Origin: Purshia tridentata
Lineage: Eukaryota > Streptophyta > Magnoliopsida > Rosales > Rosaceae
Direction: 5' to 3'
NCBI GenBank assembly: GCA_003254885.1
Contig: QANT01000838.1
Coordinates: 1 to 64,000, forward strand
DNA: 64,000 bases
The notes beneath the pieces were generated by a model that searched no databases, was not told where the DNA came from, and was given only the letters and a program-made list of their open reading frames with translations. Of this stretch, positions 13,101 to 24,830 are shown one piece after another (within the stretch, counting starts at the first letter, position 1; every line of letters begins with the position of its first letter). The position numbers were made by a program, and so were the translations under genes.

Positions 13101-15998
13101 TGTAGAAAAGTAGCATCTGTTTTTGGCATATTAGTCTGTTGGAAAATACTTGATCCAATAGTGAGCCAACAGATCTCCTTTTTGTCACTGTACTTTTCAA
13201 TGGTTCACTGGTTCACAGCTGACAAAACAAAAAGGGGCAAAATCATGTGTCCCTATTGTCATGCAACCATAGTAATTATGTGCCTGTAAAATTTCAGGTT
13301 TCCAAAGCTGCTTTAGCTCATCTAGTCGGTGGAAATCCAGGTCTGAAGTGTTTGAAAGCGAGGGGCTGTAGAAATTTGTCTCAACAGGAAAGTGACGCTC
13401 AAAAGAGAAAATTTTCTTCCTCCTATTCTTGCAGAGAACTGCATAATGAAATAGGAAGAAACTGCATGTTGGAAGAAATTGAACTTGGATGGGGATTTTC
13501 TTACTCCTCTTTTGAAGCTCTGGAGCCTGCAATCACATCACTGAGGAAAATAACTGTGGGCTTAGGTGGATCATTAGGTGAAAGTGCACTGAGAAAACTA
13601 CCAACTATTTGTCCTCTGCTAGAGTCTATTATCCTTTACTTTCAGGTATACTTGTTAGTGGGTTTTGTGATAATTTTAGGCAACACCTGTTGTGTCCCCT
13701 TTGGTTTGTACTGTTATACATGCATTAGCTGTGATATCAGGAATATAAAATGCTCATATGTTTTTGGGATAAGTGTTTTAATAGTTAAATTTTGCAAGAG
13801 ATAACTTTCTCTATAGATCATCATGAACTTTGTACTTTATTGGATTCTTCATAATGGTCTGTCGAGAAATCTTCTTGTTGAGGAGGTTGCATTAAGACCC
13901 TATTCATGTATTTGCTTCAGAAACTTGTCAGATGAAATCTTATGTGATCAGATCAGTATGAGTTAACTGATGTCACCTTGGGTATATCCATGCAGTTTTG
14001 GTGCTATTACTTGGTCATTCTTGGATTCAATCTAGTAGCAGTCTATTTTCTTTCTTTGAATGTCAAATTATATGTTTCTCTTGCATCAAAACCTACATAT
14101 AAATATGAAATATTTTGTCATTTGACCAAAGATTTTAGTTCTTTACAGGTAATATCTGATAGCATCATTTTGAACATTACGGCAAACCTGAAGAACTTGC
14201 TAGAGTTGGCTTTGTGTCACTGTCTTGGTGATATATGTATTTTAAGCTTCAAGTTTTCTATGCCAAACCTGAGGAAGTTGAAGCTTGAGCGAGTGATCCC
14301 TTGGATGACTAACAATGATTTGGTTATTCTTACTCAGAGCTGTGCAAATCTGGTTGAGCTTTCATTGCTAGGGTGTAAACTTCTTAATTCAGGTTAGGAG
14401 CTATTTATTTCAAAGGGTATCATTTAAACTGCCTTATATTGGATGTAGCAGATAGGCATTTCCTCATTCATATCTAAGTCATGATCCAATATCTCAATAA
14501 CAAGGTGTCCGTAAGTTTGGGAGCTATTATTGGTTTCTTTACAGTGCATTACAGGGATTTATTTTCCTTGTCTTATCTGTGTGTGGATCACTGGATGTAC
14601 CTCTGGAGCAGTTGAAAATAATAGCCACTCGTTTTGAGGAAGAGGAATATTTGATAAGCCATTTTACTTTGCTGCTCTGTCTTCCTTGCAGACTCTCAAC
14701 TGATAATCTCACAAGGATGGCCAGGCTTGGTTTCTATCCATCTCGAGGTTTGCCATTTTCAAATTTATTATTGCTGGTTTCCAATTTCTTTTGGTTCTTC
14801 AACATGCTTCATGATAATAAGTGGAAGCATGACTAACATATTAGTTTCAATATATAATTTTGTTCGTCTGTGTGGAATTACATGGAGTAAGGATTATATG
14901 CGAATTGGGCATGCTGCCTTCTTCTCCTTCATGCTCTGGTTGAGTTATGAAAATGTTAAAGAGAATGTATATATCACTCTTTTTATGACTGAGTTAGGAA
15001 ATATGAAACTAATTGTATATATTACTCTAAAGACATGGAGCCTAAGAAAACTTGACATTCGGCATTCATCTCTTGTTCTGTGAGTTAAGTGTTCCTTGGT
15101 TTTTAGCCAATATACTTGCTATGCGTCAATGAATAATTTATTTGACGCATAATTATCAGCGTGGCATGTGATTGTGGTATTCTGGTCCTTGCACTACTTT
15201 TATCATGAAAGCTTTATTATGTTTAGGTGCGCATTCATGTTTACAAATGTGATCAATGCTGTTGTTTAGGAATGTGGACACGTCACAACAGATGGGGTTT
15301 CTTCTCTTCTTGGCTGTAAAGCTCTTGAAGATCTCTTGCTGCGTCATAATGTGAGATTTATTGAATGTTTCCTTTCAACTTGCTTTCACATCTTATTGAT
15401 TATCGAATGGATAAACCTTATTGTTGTGCAGCCACTACTTGCGTATATAACAATTGGAACATGCATTCCACTAATATAATGATTGCTTGTCTTTTCGGTG
15501 CTGGATTAATCTATATTATACAGGGTCCTGGGATGCGGAGAAGCTTTATTTTCGAGGCTGCTTCAGAGGTAATATTAAAAATGTAGCACCAAGTTCTTGT
15601 TTTCAGTTAGAGGAATCAAGTTTAACCGGCAATATACTAATATCAACTGCCTTTCGTGTTGACTTCAGTTGCCAATGCTGAGGAAAGTATCGTTAGATTT
15701 GTGTGATGCAAATGAAGGTGGTTTTGATATTCCAGATGTAAGTTAAGAAATCTCTCTCTCTCTCTCTCTCTGTCTCACTCTCTCACTCTCTCACATAAGG
15801 TTTAATCCATTTTATTTGCCATAGTATGGTGACAGGTATTTCTTAAGTACTGTGAAGATAGCAAGATGTAAGTCTGAGAAGTATGGACTGGATGTTTCAT
15901 TTGTCGAGGCTCGTAGGAGGTCAGTGCACAAAGAAACACTTGTAGTGGTATGGAACAGCAAAACTGTCGTTAGAACAGTGGTGAAGGAAAGACTGTAA
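7127..15998 (+). CDS. FBL11: BTB/POZ and leucine-rich-repeat protein FBL11
   Basis: Nineteen coding exons: 7127-7302, 7412-7462, 7562-7682, 7804-7942, 8037-8086, 8688-8776, 8865-8970, 9798-9834, 9933-10084, 10707-11238, 11761-12036, 12823-12968, 13298-13645, 14149-14392, 14692-14747, 15270-15350, 15524-15568, 15669-15737, 15825-15998. Phases are continuous and give 963 aa. The N-terminus (about 25-150) is a BTB-like fold with the segment VQVRAHRNRLIQHSSYFHGL, followed by a BACK-like helical part. From about residue 308 to the end there are F-box/LRR-type leucine-rich repeats (for example LQYLNLKGCISLTDVGIATL, LVELSLLGCKLLNS). Such proteins are expected to be substrate adaptors of Cullin ubiquitin ligases, and the plant BTB-FBL11 has no well-known substrate. 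Exon 7 has a second in-phase donor at 9003 that would add 11 residues. The last exon was chosen because only the TTTGCCATAG acceptor at 15824 keeps the frame open. Confidence 0.85.
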
Positions 15999-16761
15999 AA
16001 ACTGATCAAAGGTAAGATGGGGATTCAATCAGATGGATTTGTAAAGATGCCCAGACATCCCAAAAGCCCTTTGTACATTGTTGTAAAACTTGTGACAAAT
16101 TCATTTACATTATAATACCAGTCGAACGAATGTTCTGCCAATATCTACAGCAACAAAACAACATAACAGACGTTTGTAAATAATTGGGATTCAAAAAAAA
16201 AAAGGTGGAGCTAGATTTAAACCATATTGTCATATCAAGTTAAGAATTAAGAAAATTATGATAATAGTTGGTGTGTCTAATTTAATGAAAAGAGAGAATG
16301 GACAAAGAAATTATTGTGTGTAAATAGTCACCGTGACAAGTTAATGTGGTGTTATTTTGAATTTGTAGCACAGCACGAACGACACGAACATTTTATGTAA
16401 GTGGAATAATTTTTCTTAAAGGATGAAGAGGAAAGAGTGAGTTGGTGGCTCGGTGGGCTCCTTAGTTTTGTTAGTTACTCCGATCAAGTCGGTTTAATCT
16501 AAAAGTCAGTAAAATTCTAAAAAAAATAAAATTAATTGATAAAAATTTATAGGACTGGGAATGCGTCGGTTTTTACTGGACAACTGACCCATATTTTGGA
16601 GGTGGTTGCAACCGACAACCGAATAGTTGGAAGTCAGTTCGATTGGTACCACCTGACACGCAGAAGTTGGTTGGTACCACCCGACCCATACAACCGACAG
16701 TTGGTAAAAAATGTGGGCCTTTGTAGTTTGGGCTGTGTGCGAATTGTGATTTGTGGGTGAG
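15999..16761. other. Intergenic between FBL11 and BUD31, left part
   Basis: The 3' UTR of FBL11 probably ends near 16120. The rest has no gene. At 16547-16700 the sequence turns GC-richer and carries short repeats (TTGGTACCACCTGAC at 16643 and TTGGTACCACCCGAC at 16670, plus AACCGACA motifs). They resemble subterminal repeats of a degraded DNA transposon, without proof. Confidence 0.4.
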
Positions 16762-17092
16762 TGGGAAAAAAATACCAGGTCCAGGCCCAAGCCCACTTCT
16801 CTTTCTATCTCTCAGCTGCCACTCTCAAACAGTTAAACCATCACTCTCATCTCTGCTTCGATTTCTCTCATCTCTTAGTCTCGCTCCTCCTCTCATCTCT
16901 TAGTCTCGCTCCTCCTCTCATCTCTTAGTCTCGCTCCTCCTCTCATCAAATGGGAAAAAAATACCAGGTCCAGGCCCAAGCCCACGCCCACTTCTCTTTC
17001 TATCTCTCAGCTGCCACTCTCAAACAGTTAAACCATCACTCTCATCTCGGCTTCGATTTCTCTCATCTCTTAGTCTCGCTCCTCCTCTCATC
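16762..17092 (+). repeat. Tandem duplication upstream of BUD31 with 25-bp subrepeat
   Basis: A block beginning TGGGAAAAAAATACCAGGTC occurs at 16762 and again at 16951 (period about 189 bp), with near-identical pyrimidine-rich sequence following. Between them a unit of about 25 bp (CTCATCTCTTAGTCTCGCTC plus CTCCT) is repeated three times in tandem up to 16945. The duplication lies directly upstream of the BUD31 core promoter, so it may change its 5' region. Confidence 0.8.
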
Positions 17093-17244
17093 AATTAGTG
17101 AATACTCAGTCTTCTCTCTCACCGGCAACCAAGAACTCCGTTGCAATCATCACCGGCGACGGCGACCGCAACCCCGACCTCCCCCACCTCTCAGCTCGTC
17201 ACTCTCTCTGTCTCTCAGCTGTTCGGCTATCTCCTCAGTCTTGT

Positions 17245-17252
17245 TATAAATA
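17245..17252 (+). promoter_or_regulatory. TATA box of BUD31
   Basis: TATAAATA sits in TTGTTATAAATACAGC, with a leader exon rich in C and A about 30 bases downstream and a donor at 17341 or 17359. It is the only good TATA motif in the pyrimidine-rich block before the gene. Confidence 0.5.
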
Positions 17253-17277
17253 CAGCTCTGCCTTTTAAATCTTATCC

Positions 17278-17359
17278 TGGTCTTTAAATACAAAAGAGAA
17301 AAACGAAGCCCCACCTCTTAGCGAAAGAAATCTAGGGTTAGGTACTGTGAATCTCTCAG
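17278..17359 (+). other. Probable leader exon of BUD31
   Basis: A short GC-richer segment lies about 30 bases after the TATA box and ends in CTCTCAG|GTGCGC (17359/17360). An alternative donor is GGTTAG|GTACTG at 17341. The acceptor is TTGCCGCAG at 18703, 14 bases before the ATG. This leaves a leader intron of about 1.34 kb. The start edge is estimated. Confidence 0.45.
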
Positions 17360-17516
17360 GTGCGCCTCTCTTATCTCTCTGTTTATTTTCCATTCATCAG
17401 CTACTAAAGTTTGGGGATTTCTTCTTTGCCAATCATATTTATCACCAATTAGTCTCAACTTTTAATTTTCTCAATTTCTACTACCAAATCGATGATTTCA
17501 GAAAAAAAAAAAAAAA

Positions 17517-17609
17517 GATAAAACTTTTGCAATTTTTAATTTCTTGTTTGTAGTTTGGGTTGNGATAAAACTTTTGCAATTTTTAATTTCTTGTTTGTAG
17601 TTTGGGTTG
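17517..17609. other. Assembly join: exact 46-bp duplication around an n
   Basis: Bases 17517-17562 and 17564-17609 are identical 46-mers (both begin GATAAAACTTTTGCAATTTT) separated only by an n at 17563. This is the signature of two contigs that overlap but were joined end to end. One copy is probably not real. Confidence 0.9.
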
Positions 17610-18294
17610 TTTCTGCTTGGATTAGCCATGGTGATGCTTAGATATGTTTGAATTATGCATATAAAGCATCTAGGTTACCTATGGTGTATTAGAACTGAAT
17701 TTGTTCTTCTCTTTTTTTTTGTATTTGTGTTTTTTTAGTTTGTTTTATCTAGGAGAGCATAAATAATGTGTAATTATTTTTTCTTTCATTCGATAAAAAT
17801 TATTAAGATATATACAAAAAAACTATTTTTTAATTTTTATATAAAAATTTCAAAAAAAGTAAATGCAGTCTAATTGAGTTGCATCAAACAGCAGAACTTA
17901 TCCAGCCTCTTAATTTGGTGCAACATCAAATGCACGACAGGACTTTGAACTTTATAATATGGTATAGTTGAAGACAATACAATACTATCCGGTTGAATAG
18001 TAGAGTTGGATACAGTGTGCCAAATGAACCCTAAGGCATTATATCGGGGACAGAACTAGGCTCTTGGTGTGTTCATTATCTACGGCCCTGATGAATATGA
18101 ATGTTTCTTAAAACAATAAGTAGATGAAAACGGAATGTATTCTTTGAAAAAGTTGCTTTTGTCAATGTTGCTACTGCTGCTGGTGATGATTGTTTTTAAC
18201 TAATAGTAAAGGTGTTTTGATCATTTTCATTGTTCTCTTTTCATATATCTGAGACATCTTTTTACTTTTTTGTGGGAAGAATATGTTTTTTGAA

Positions 18295-18648
18295 TGTTGA
18301 TGCGGGACAACTTTAGGGTCAAAATCATAATTTTAGATTTTAGGATATTTCTAATTATATGGTTTCCTTTTTTTAATTAGGATGAGTATTAGTTTCTTAG
18401 TAGGAGGAGTTTTCCTTGTGTGTTTCTTAGTGGGAGTAGGGTTTGAATTAGTTTCCTTTGTTAATTAGCCTTTCCCTTCTATTTTTCCTGGCAAGAGAAG
18501 GGTTTGATGCCTATATATAGGCATGGTTGCTGTGTATTTTGATAATCTTTCAATCTTTTAATAATACTTTGAGACTTTTCTCAATCTGGTGGAGTCCAGT
18601 GTTCTTGTTTTGGGTTTAGACGAATGGTTCTAGTTTCTCACTGCGTCA
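18295..18648 (+). mobile_element. Probable solo LTR fossil (Ty1/copia-like) in BUD31 leader intron
   Basis: The block begins TGTTGATGCGGGAC and can end at CA near 18648. Inside is a TATA-like CCTATATATAGGC followed by a stretch (AATCTTTTAATAATACTTTG) that looks like an LTR promoter and polyadenylation region. No internal domain or second LTR is seen, so it would be a solo remnant. No clear target-site duplication was identified, so the edges are approximate. Confidence 0.4.
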
Positions 18649-18717
18649 AACGTTGAACTTTAATAGCCTTTGAAATCTCCAAACTCATCATATATTGCCG
18701 CAGATACCAGGGAGAAA

Positions 18718-19914
18718 ATGCCTAAGGTAAAGACTAACCGAGTCAAATACCCAGAAGGATGGGAACTGATTGAGCCTACTCTTCGTGAACTCCAAGCAAA
18801 GATGAGAGAAGGTTGGTATCTTCCATGTATTTATTACATTGTTCACTGAACTTTGAAAACTTAATTTGTTCAAGAACCCATCCACAACCCTCCTCCTCCT
18901 CCTCCTCCTCCTCCTCACACACACACACACACACACACAAAAAAAGAAAATAACTAATGTATATTCTCTTTATCTTCGGGACAGCTGAGAATGATACTCA
19001 TGATGGTAAGAGAAAATGTGAGACCTTGTGGCCTATTTTCAAAATAGCACATCAAAAGAGCCGCTACATTTTTGACCTTTACCATCGGAGAAAGGAAATA
19101 TCCAAAGAACTGTACGAGTTCTGCCTGGATCAAGGCTATGCTGACCGCAATATAATTGCAAAGTGGAAGAAGGTTTGTCTCAGAAGCTCTTCTATCTCGA
19201 ATTCTTTATTTGCTACTATTCAGTTTTTTTTTTGCTTGAATTTATATGCGTATGGACTATGGAGTTGACTCAGTAATATATCAGACTTGGAAATTACCTT
19301 GCCTGGTTATGATTTGGAACTTTAGTAGTTAATCAGGAAAAACCTATAAATAAGATACAAATGTTAGAAAATTAGCAAGTTGGGAAGATACATAGGCATG
19401 GGACACATGGATGATATGGCATCAATATGCCTACTCAAAGGTTCATGGAAGACCCAGGACTTGGGGGAGTGTCATGAGGATAAAAGTCAATAATGAGAGG
19501 TCTTGTACATTTATTGAACTCATTTTTGATGTTCTCATTCTACATGCTTTGGAAGTGCATTTTCATCTTTGATATTAGGATGTTAAGGGAACCTCTGTAC
19601 GATATTTTTGCAGGTTGTTATGGATATCAGTTTAATTATAATGTTGAGAAAATTTTAAAAAAATATGCCAACAAACGCATGTACCTTGCTGTCCATTTAT
19701 CCAAGTCTATTTCATTAAACTCTAAATCAATGGCACGTGGTTTTTGTTTGTCTTGCAGCCTGGTTATGAACGCCTCTGCTGTTTAAGATGCATGCAGCCT
19801 CGGGATCACAACTTTGCCACCACATGCGTCTGCCGAGTGCCCAAGCATCTGAGGGAGGAGAAGGTTATAGAGTGTGTGCATTGTGGCTGTAGGGGCTGTG
19901 CCAGTGGAGATTGA
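18718..19914 (+). CDS. BUD31: BUD31/G10 spliceosome-associated protein
   Basis: Three coding exons, 18718-18811, 18985-19172 and 19759-19914, encode 145 aa, about the usual family length. The protein starts [20 protein letters not shown] and has the conserved middle [20 protein letters not shown]. Its Cys-rich C-terminus ([35 protein letters not shown]) binds zinc in known structures. BUD31 is a core factor of the activated spliceosome in the nucleus and is among the most conserved eukaryotic proteins. The ATG follows the leader-intron acceptor by 14 bases. The intron after coding exon 1 carries a CCT/CA microsatellite. A nearly unchanged protein in a repeat-rich gene body fits strong purifying selection. 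Confidence 0.95.
18889..18939. repeat. Compound (CCT)n-(CA)n microsatellite in BUD31 intron
   Basis: About nine CCT units run directly into about twelve CA units in the intron between BUD31 coding exons 1 and 2, some 45 bases before the acceptor at 18984. Length changes here could shift the distance to the branch point. Confidence 0.9.
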
Positions 19915-22900
19915 TCAGTCGTCTGTTCTGCAAATTGTAATGGTAGCTGGGCCAGATTATCCTTGGACATGTTTGCTGGAATTTGTAACGTTTAGCTGAC
20001 CTTGATCTTCCTGAAGCTGGACCCTTTGCAAATGTATTAGTAACATGTCTCTGATGTTGCAAACGAATTTGTTTCATATTTTAACTAACTGCAACTTGGA
20101 AGCTAGAAGAAAGCGTATTTGGGACTTTAAAGTTCTCCATCAATTGTTTAAAGTGTTTCAGTGTTTTCTCACCATTTTTTGTTTACTAAACTTGGTCTTG
20201 ATGCATGATTCTAATTGCACAAGTAACATATTTGGCCTGGAGTTCAGAGAGTGCCTTGTGGCATTGAAATGTAGGCATAGGGTAGACCGCCAAAAAAAAA
20301 AAAAGGAAAAACCTTAAATTTGCAAACATTTGTGGGTTGTTGGAACCATGAAAGTATTTACAAGCTACTTCTAAATTGGGCTCTTGTAGGGGCCACAAGT
20401 GTTTCCAAACTGTAGCCCAATGGAAGAGCCTCATAAATTGGACGCCTTCTTGTCCCGCACAAAGGAAAAGGAGAGGAAACAACATTGACATGTCATGACT
20501 GGCCCTACAATTTGAGTCCGACTCTGCTGAAATGTCCCAAAAGTAAAACCAAGCCCTCTCATTGCTTCACAATTTGGATGGTGTTAGTGATAGTAACCAT
20601 TATTTCTAAAATCATGCTTGGGTTCGCCAACTTATCAGACCCCATTGTGTTTTTAAATTCCCAAGTTGCTCACTTGGACCTGGAGGGCTGAAGAAAATTA
20701 TGAAACTTGAGTCAACTTGACAAGAAAGTGTAAGGGTTAGTCCAAATTGTTCAGATTAGCCAATACATTTCTTATATAGAAAGAATGTAAGATTTGAGAA
20801 ACTAAAGTTAGTTGCAGTTCTTGAAAGAGAAAGGCTGATTGCAAATTTTCAATGAAGAAGCTAAATATTTTATTTTACTTCCTTGCACTACAAAATAATT
20901 AATGATGATAAAAATTAACATTCTCTTTATTTCTTTTTCCTACTACTTTTGGTATGGCAAAAGATTATCAAGAATCCAACAATGGTAGAAAGTAAAAGAA
21001 ATAGAGAGAATAACCAAAGCAGCTCAAAGATATAATTCCATATTAGACAATTATTATGTCTTAAAATCTTAAATTGTTATAGAATAAGTCAACAATATAC
21101 ACCGAATTAACACATCAAAAAGTAAACAAAAGATTCGGATTGAAAACATCGGCTTTAATGACTCATTAGGTATATAGGTTTGGTTTGTCTATAATTTAGG
21201 TCAAGGCTAGATTTACCCACAGACATTAACTTCCAAACAAGTGATATAGAATCCTGTGAGTCCAAATATTCCACTGTCATTTTGAAATCATGTAAACCAT
21301 ATATCAAGCAGTACATAGTTTAGTCCTATCATTGGGGGCTTATTTGATTTCTTTGTGACCAAGTCATCAGTGACTGAAAAACCAGAGGCTGCTCTGTAAT
21401 TTAGAAAGAAAATCAAATAAAACCTTGATGAAATCAATACATAAATGTAGGAACTGGACTTTTTAATGAAGAACCAATAAGGCATTGCCTTGCCCATATT
21501 GAATATGCATTTCAAGAATCATGTAAAGACATGAATCAAATACTAGTATCCCACACATGGAATCAAATCGCTTTCAACATTGACAATAGCTAGGTTCAAA
21601 TTTTAAAATAATCTTAAGCACAACATTGAATTGAGTGCAGGTTTTGTGCAACTAACGTGTACTTTATTATTACTCTTTCTTTTTTTTCTTTTTCTTTTTT
21701 CTTTTTTTCTTGTAATGGCACTTAAAATATGTTTCACTCTTCAACATGACAACAAATATGACAGATGGATCAAGCTAGACCATGTGAGCTTCTACTTTTA
21801 TGCGATTCACATTTGCCTCCAATATTTGCTCATACCATCATCACCTAATTATTGTTTGGAAAGTCATAAACATGTGAATCATGTGAATGTGATACGTTGC
21901 AACCCATGACTTAATTTTTTCAAATAACAAAACAAAACCCAAATGAGCTAAGCTTGTAACTTCATTGATAGTGAGCACTGATCCTTAAAAAATTGAAACA
22001 TTCTTAGATTTTAAGATACTAAATAACGAAATAATGTTTAATTTATTCATAGTTGATCATTGTTTGAACATATTATAAGTATGCCATATTATTTGTTAGT
22101 TAAAATTTGAGAAAAAAATTTGATCTTTCTATATTGTATTGATATATGTATATATATTATATTTGGCCCAATATTTCTCTCATGACCTAATTTTTATTTC
22201 AGTGAGACGTCAAAAGGATATTAATTAAACTTGTACTAAGCGATCTACTAGGTAGATCGCTAGAAATCTCACCCATATAATTAATTACGTAGCTATTATT
22301 TTTATTTTTTTTAAGTGAAGATAAATTTGAACTTGAAACTTCTTCTAATATAAAATAGAGAATTAGTACATAATTATTGTTCAGAAAGTATTAATTAAAA
22401 TGTGATGCTTGTAGCCAATAATTTTTGACAGATACATGAATTGAGAACTGACTGAACATGCATTCAGAGACTAGTTGCGCATCTTGGGCAGGTTTTTCAT
22501 GTTTTTTTTTGTCTGACCTAATTACCTAAATTATCATTGTGGACCCTCTTGAATATTGTTACAGAAGCTTAAATTATGCATATACCAATAAACTGAATTA
22601 ATTGAAACCTGAAAACAGGAGCCCTTACATATAATAGATGCTGCAGTAATTAAAAAAATTATTTTTATATGGTTAATATAATATTACTCCCATAATCCCA
22701 TTGACCCAATTGACTAATGCTTTTTGCAGGTTTTTTTTTCAAGGAACCAACCCTGCATGATGCTTAGACCCAAAAAATCTTAACCCATCTAGGTTGTGAA
22801 CAGTGGTCTTTGATTTTTGGGTTATTCTACAAAAGCAGTATTGATTCATAAATTTTAATTCATTAATTATATATTTTTGTAGGTACTTCACTTATAATGA

Positions 22901-24289
22901 CATACAAATTACAATTACTTTATGACAAAAATGATTGTCAGTTGCATCTACAGTTACAACATTACAACCATATATATATAAAAAAAATATTAATATATTT
23001 TACTTAAACAACCCAAAACATATTTAAAAATACTAAAAAAAACCTTAATAACCCTACAAACATTAATATTAAGAAGAAAAAAAAAGAAAAAACATAGAAT
23101 CACAACTCTAGATGCAAATGTAATTGCGCTTCAGCTATAGACTGTCATTTTAAATAACGAATTAAGTTAGTGTCATTTCGAAAATTTTAGAAGTTTTTTA
23201 ATCCTTAAAAGTAATAAATCTTATAGTTTTCTAATTCATGACAAAAATTGTTACAATTTATCACTCTTTTACTCACAAACAGATATATATATATATATAT
23301 ATGTGAAGACAGTAAAATTTCAATACAGTAGAAGTCGCCTTGTGTTTGACCAATCTAGGTTGTGAAGCAAGGTGCTTCCTTTAATTGCAGCCGTCATTAT
23401 GGGAAGGCTCACAATAATTGGAGCCAGCTAAGATTCCACGGCTTAAGATTGAGTCAAACTCCAATACCAAGAGACTTGAACTCATGAATCTTATCAAAAT
23501 TTCAATACATTGCTAGCGTGCAAAGCAATGAGACTTTGATTCTTTTTTTAATATTAGAAATAATATAATATGTGTATATAATATAGGGTTTATGTATATA
23601 TATATATGTTGTCTCATTCTCATATGTATATCAAGCAAATACCCACTGTATTTTTCCAATATGAGAAAAACAAGGCCTCCAACTCCAAAACAGGCTATCA
23701 TAATGAAAATTAAAGATTTGCTTGCTAACACCTGTAGTACATGAACTACAAAATTCTACATATATTATATACAAATATCTTTGATTAATGCTATTCACTT
23801 TCTCCGATTTATCTTTTCTATCAACTTTTTCATTTATTATTTTTATTCGCAATGTAAATTTATAATCGAAACTGTTCATTTTTAAAATCTAGCTATAAAT
23901 ATCATTTCTAAAAAAATTAACCAAATCATAAATTAGTTGATTATGACAGTTATGTTATTTATAGAATTGTAATCAAATAAACAGACTGTTTTAATAACAA
24001 TTTAATTCACCGTTTATTTATTTAATAACGATTACAATTTTTGATTTATTTTATTTTTTGAATAAATGATATTCAAATAATTATCTAAAAATAAACAATT
24101 CTAATTATAAAACTACACTATAAATAAGGGGGAAAAAAATTGGATTACATAAGGTGAATAAGATTCCCAATCTCTTTAAACTTTTTGCTACTAAAACATA
24201 AGAATTTAATTTATTTGTATGATATAACATATTCTTAATATAAAATAATTCAATAAATTAGTAAATATAAGGATAGCTCTGCCATTGTC
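19915..24289. other. Gene-free AT-rich stretch after BUD31
   Basis: About 4.4 kb follow the BUD31 stop. The first 200 bases or so are probably its 3' UTR. I see no protein gene on either strand. The longest open frames are under 105 codons, of low complexity, and unsupported. Notable items are an AT run near 23281-23301 and the short palindrome at 22239-22261. No tRNA or known miRNA precursor was recognised. Confidence 0.5.
22239..22261. repeat. Perfect 10-bp inverted repeat with 3-base loop
   Basis: AGCGATCTAC is followed by TAG and then GTAGATCGCT, the exact reverse complement. It stands alone in AT-rich sequence. No gene end is nearby, so it is not an obvious terminator-like structure. 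Function unknown. Confidence 0.7.
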
Positions 24290-24830
24290 CTCTTATAAAT
24301 AAGCCTCCATTGTCAAATTTTCATATTCACATCCAACACTCAATCTGAGAAACTGGACCCACCAACCAAACAGCAACACAAAGAATTTGACATTTCGCAG
24401 TCGCAGTCGCAGTCGCAGTCGCAGTCGCAGTCGCAGTCACAGTCAGAGAGACTCACAGGCCAATGTTATCATCTGAAGATTTTATGCCAATTAATCACCA
24501 AATGTCAATCAACGGCTGAATTGTTAGCCACGTACGAGTTAGGCTCATTAATTTTTATCAACTAACTTTTGTTGGCAAGTGGAATATAATAGCTAGGAGG
24601 AGGCGGGTGCGTCTGTACTCTCTACTTTTGCGCAGCATCTATATAGAATAGAACCTTCTTTGTTTCTTTTGCTTTCCATTTCTTTTTCTTTTTTCTTTTT
24701 TTGGCCACATGTTTTGCTTTGCTTCTAGAAGACGTTGAATTGGGGAGGGGGTTAATGGTGCTTTTCATTATACGTGCAAATTGCACTGCAAGAAAGAGAT
24801 TGTTCACCGGTTTTAGTCTTTGGGATCTGA
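24290..24830 (+). other. Promoter-like spot with hexamer repeat and an 18-codon ORF
   Basis: A TATAAATAA motif (24294-24302) is followed by C/A-rich sequence resembling a plant 5' leader. Next comes a (TCGCAG)n array of about seven units at 24395-24436, then an ATG at 24463 opening 18 codons that begin MLSSEDFMPINHQM and stop at 24519. No longer frame follows. It could be a non-coding transcript, a first exon of a gene I cannot complete, or a dead promoter. No homology was recognised. Confidence 0.25.
24395..24444. repeat. (TCGCAG)n hexanucleotide microsatellite
   Basis: About seven perfect TCGCAG units are followed by degenerate CACAGTCAG. The high GC content is unusual against the surrounding AT-rich DNA. 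The array lies about 100 bases after a TATA-like motif. Confidence 0.9.

Noticed and set aside
16950-17249. 99-codon open frame before BUD31
   Set aside because: It lies in the duplicated pyrimidine-rich promoter block and reads as Ser/Leu/Pro low complexity. It overlaps the TATA box.
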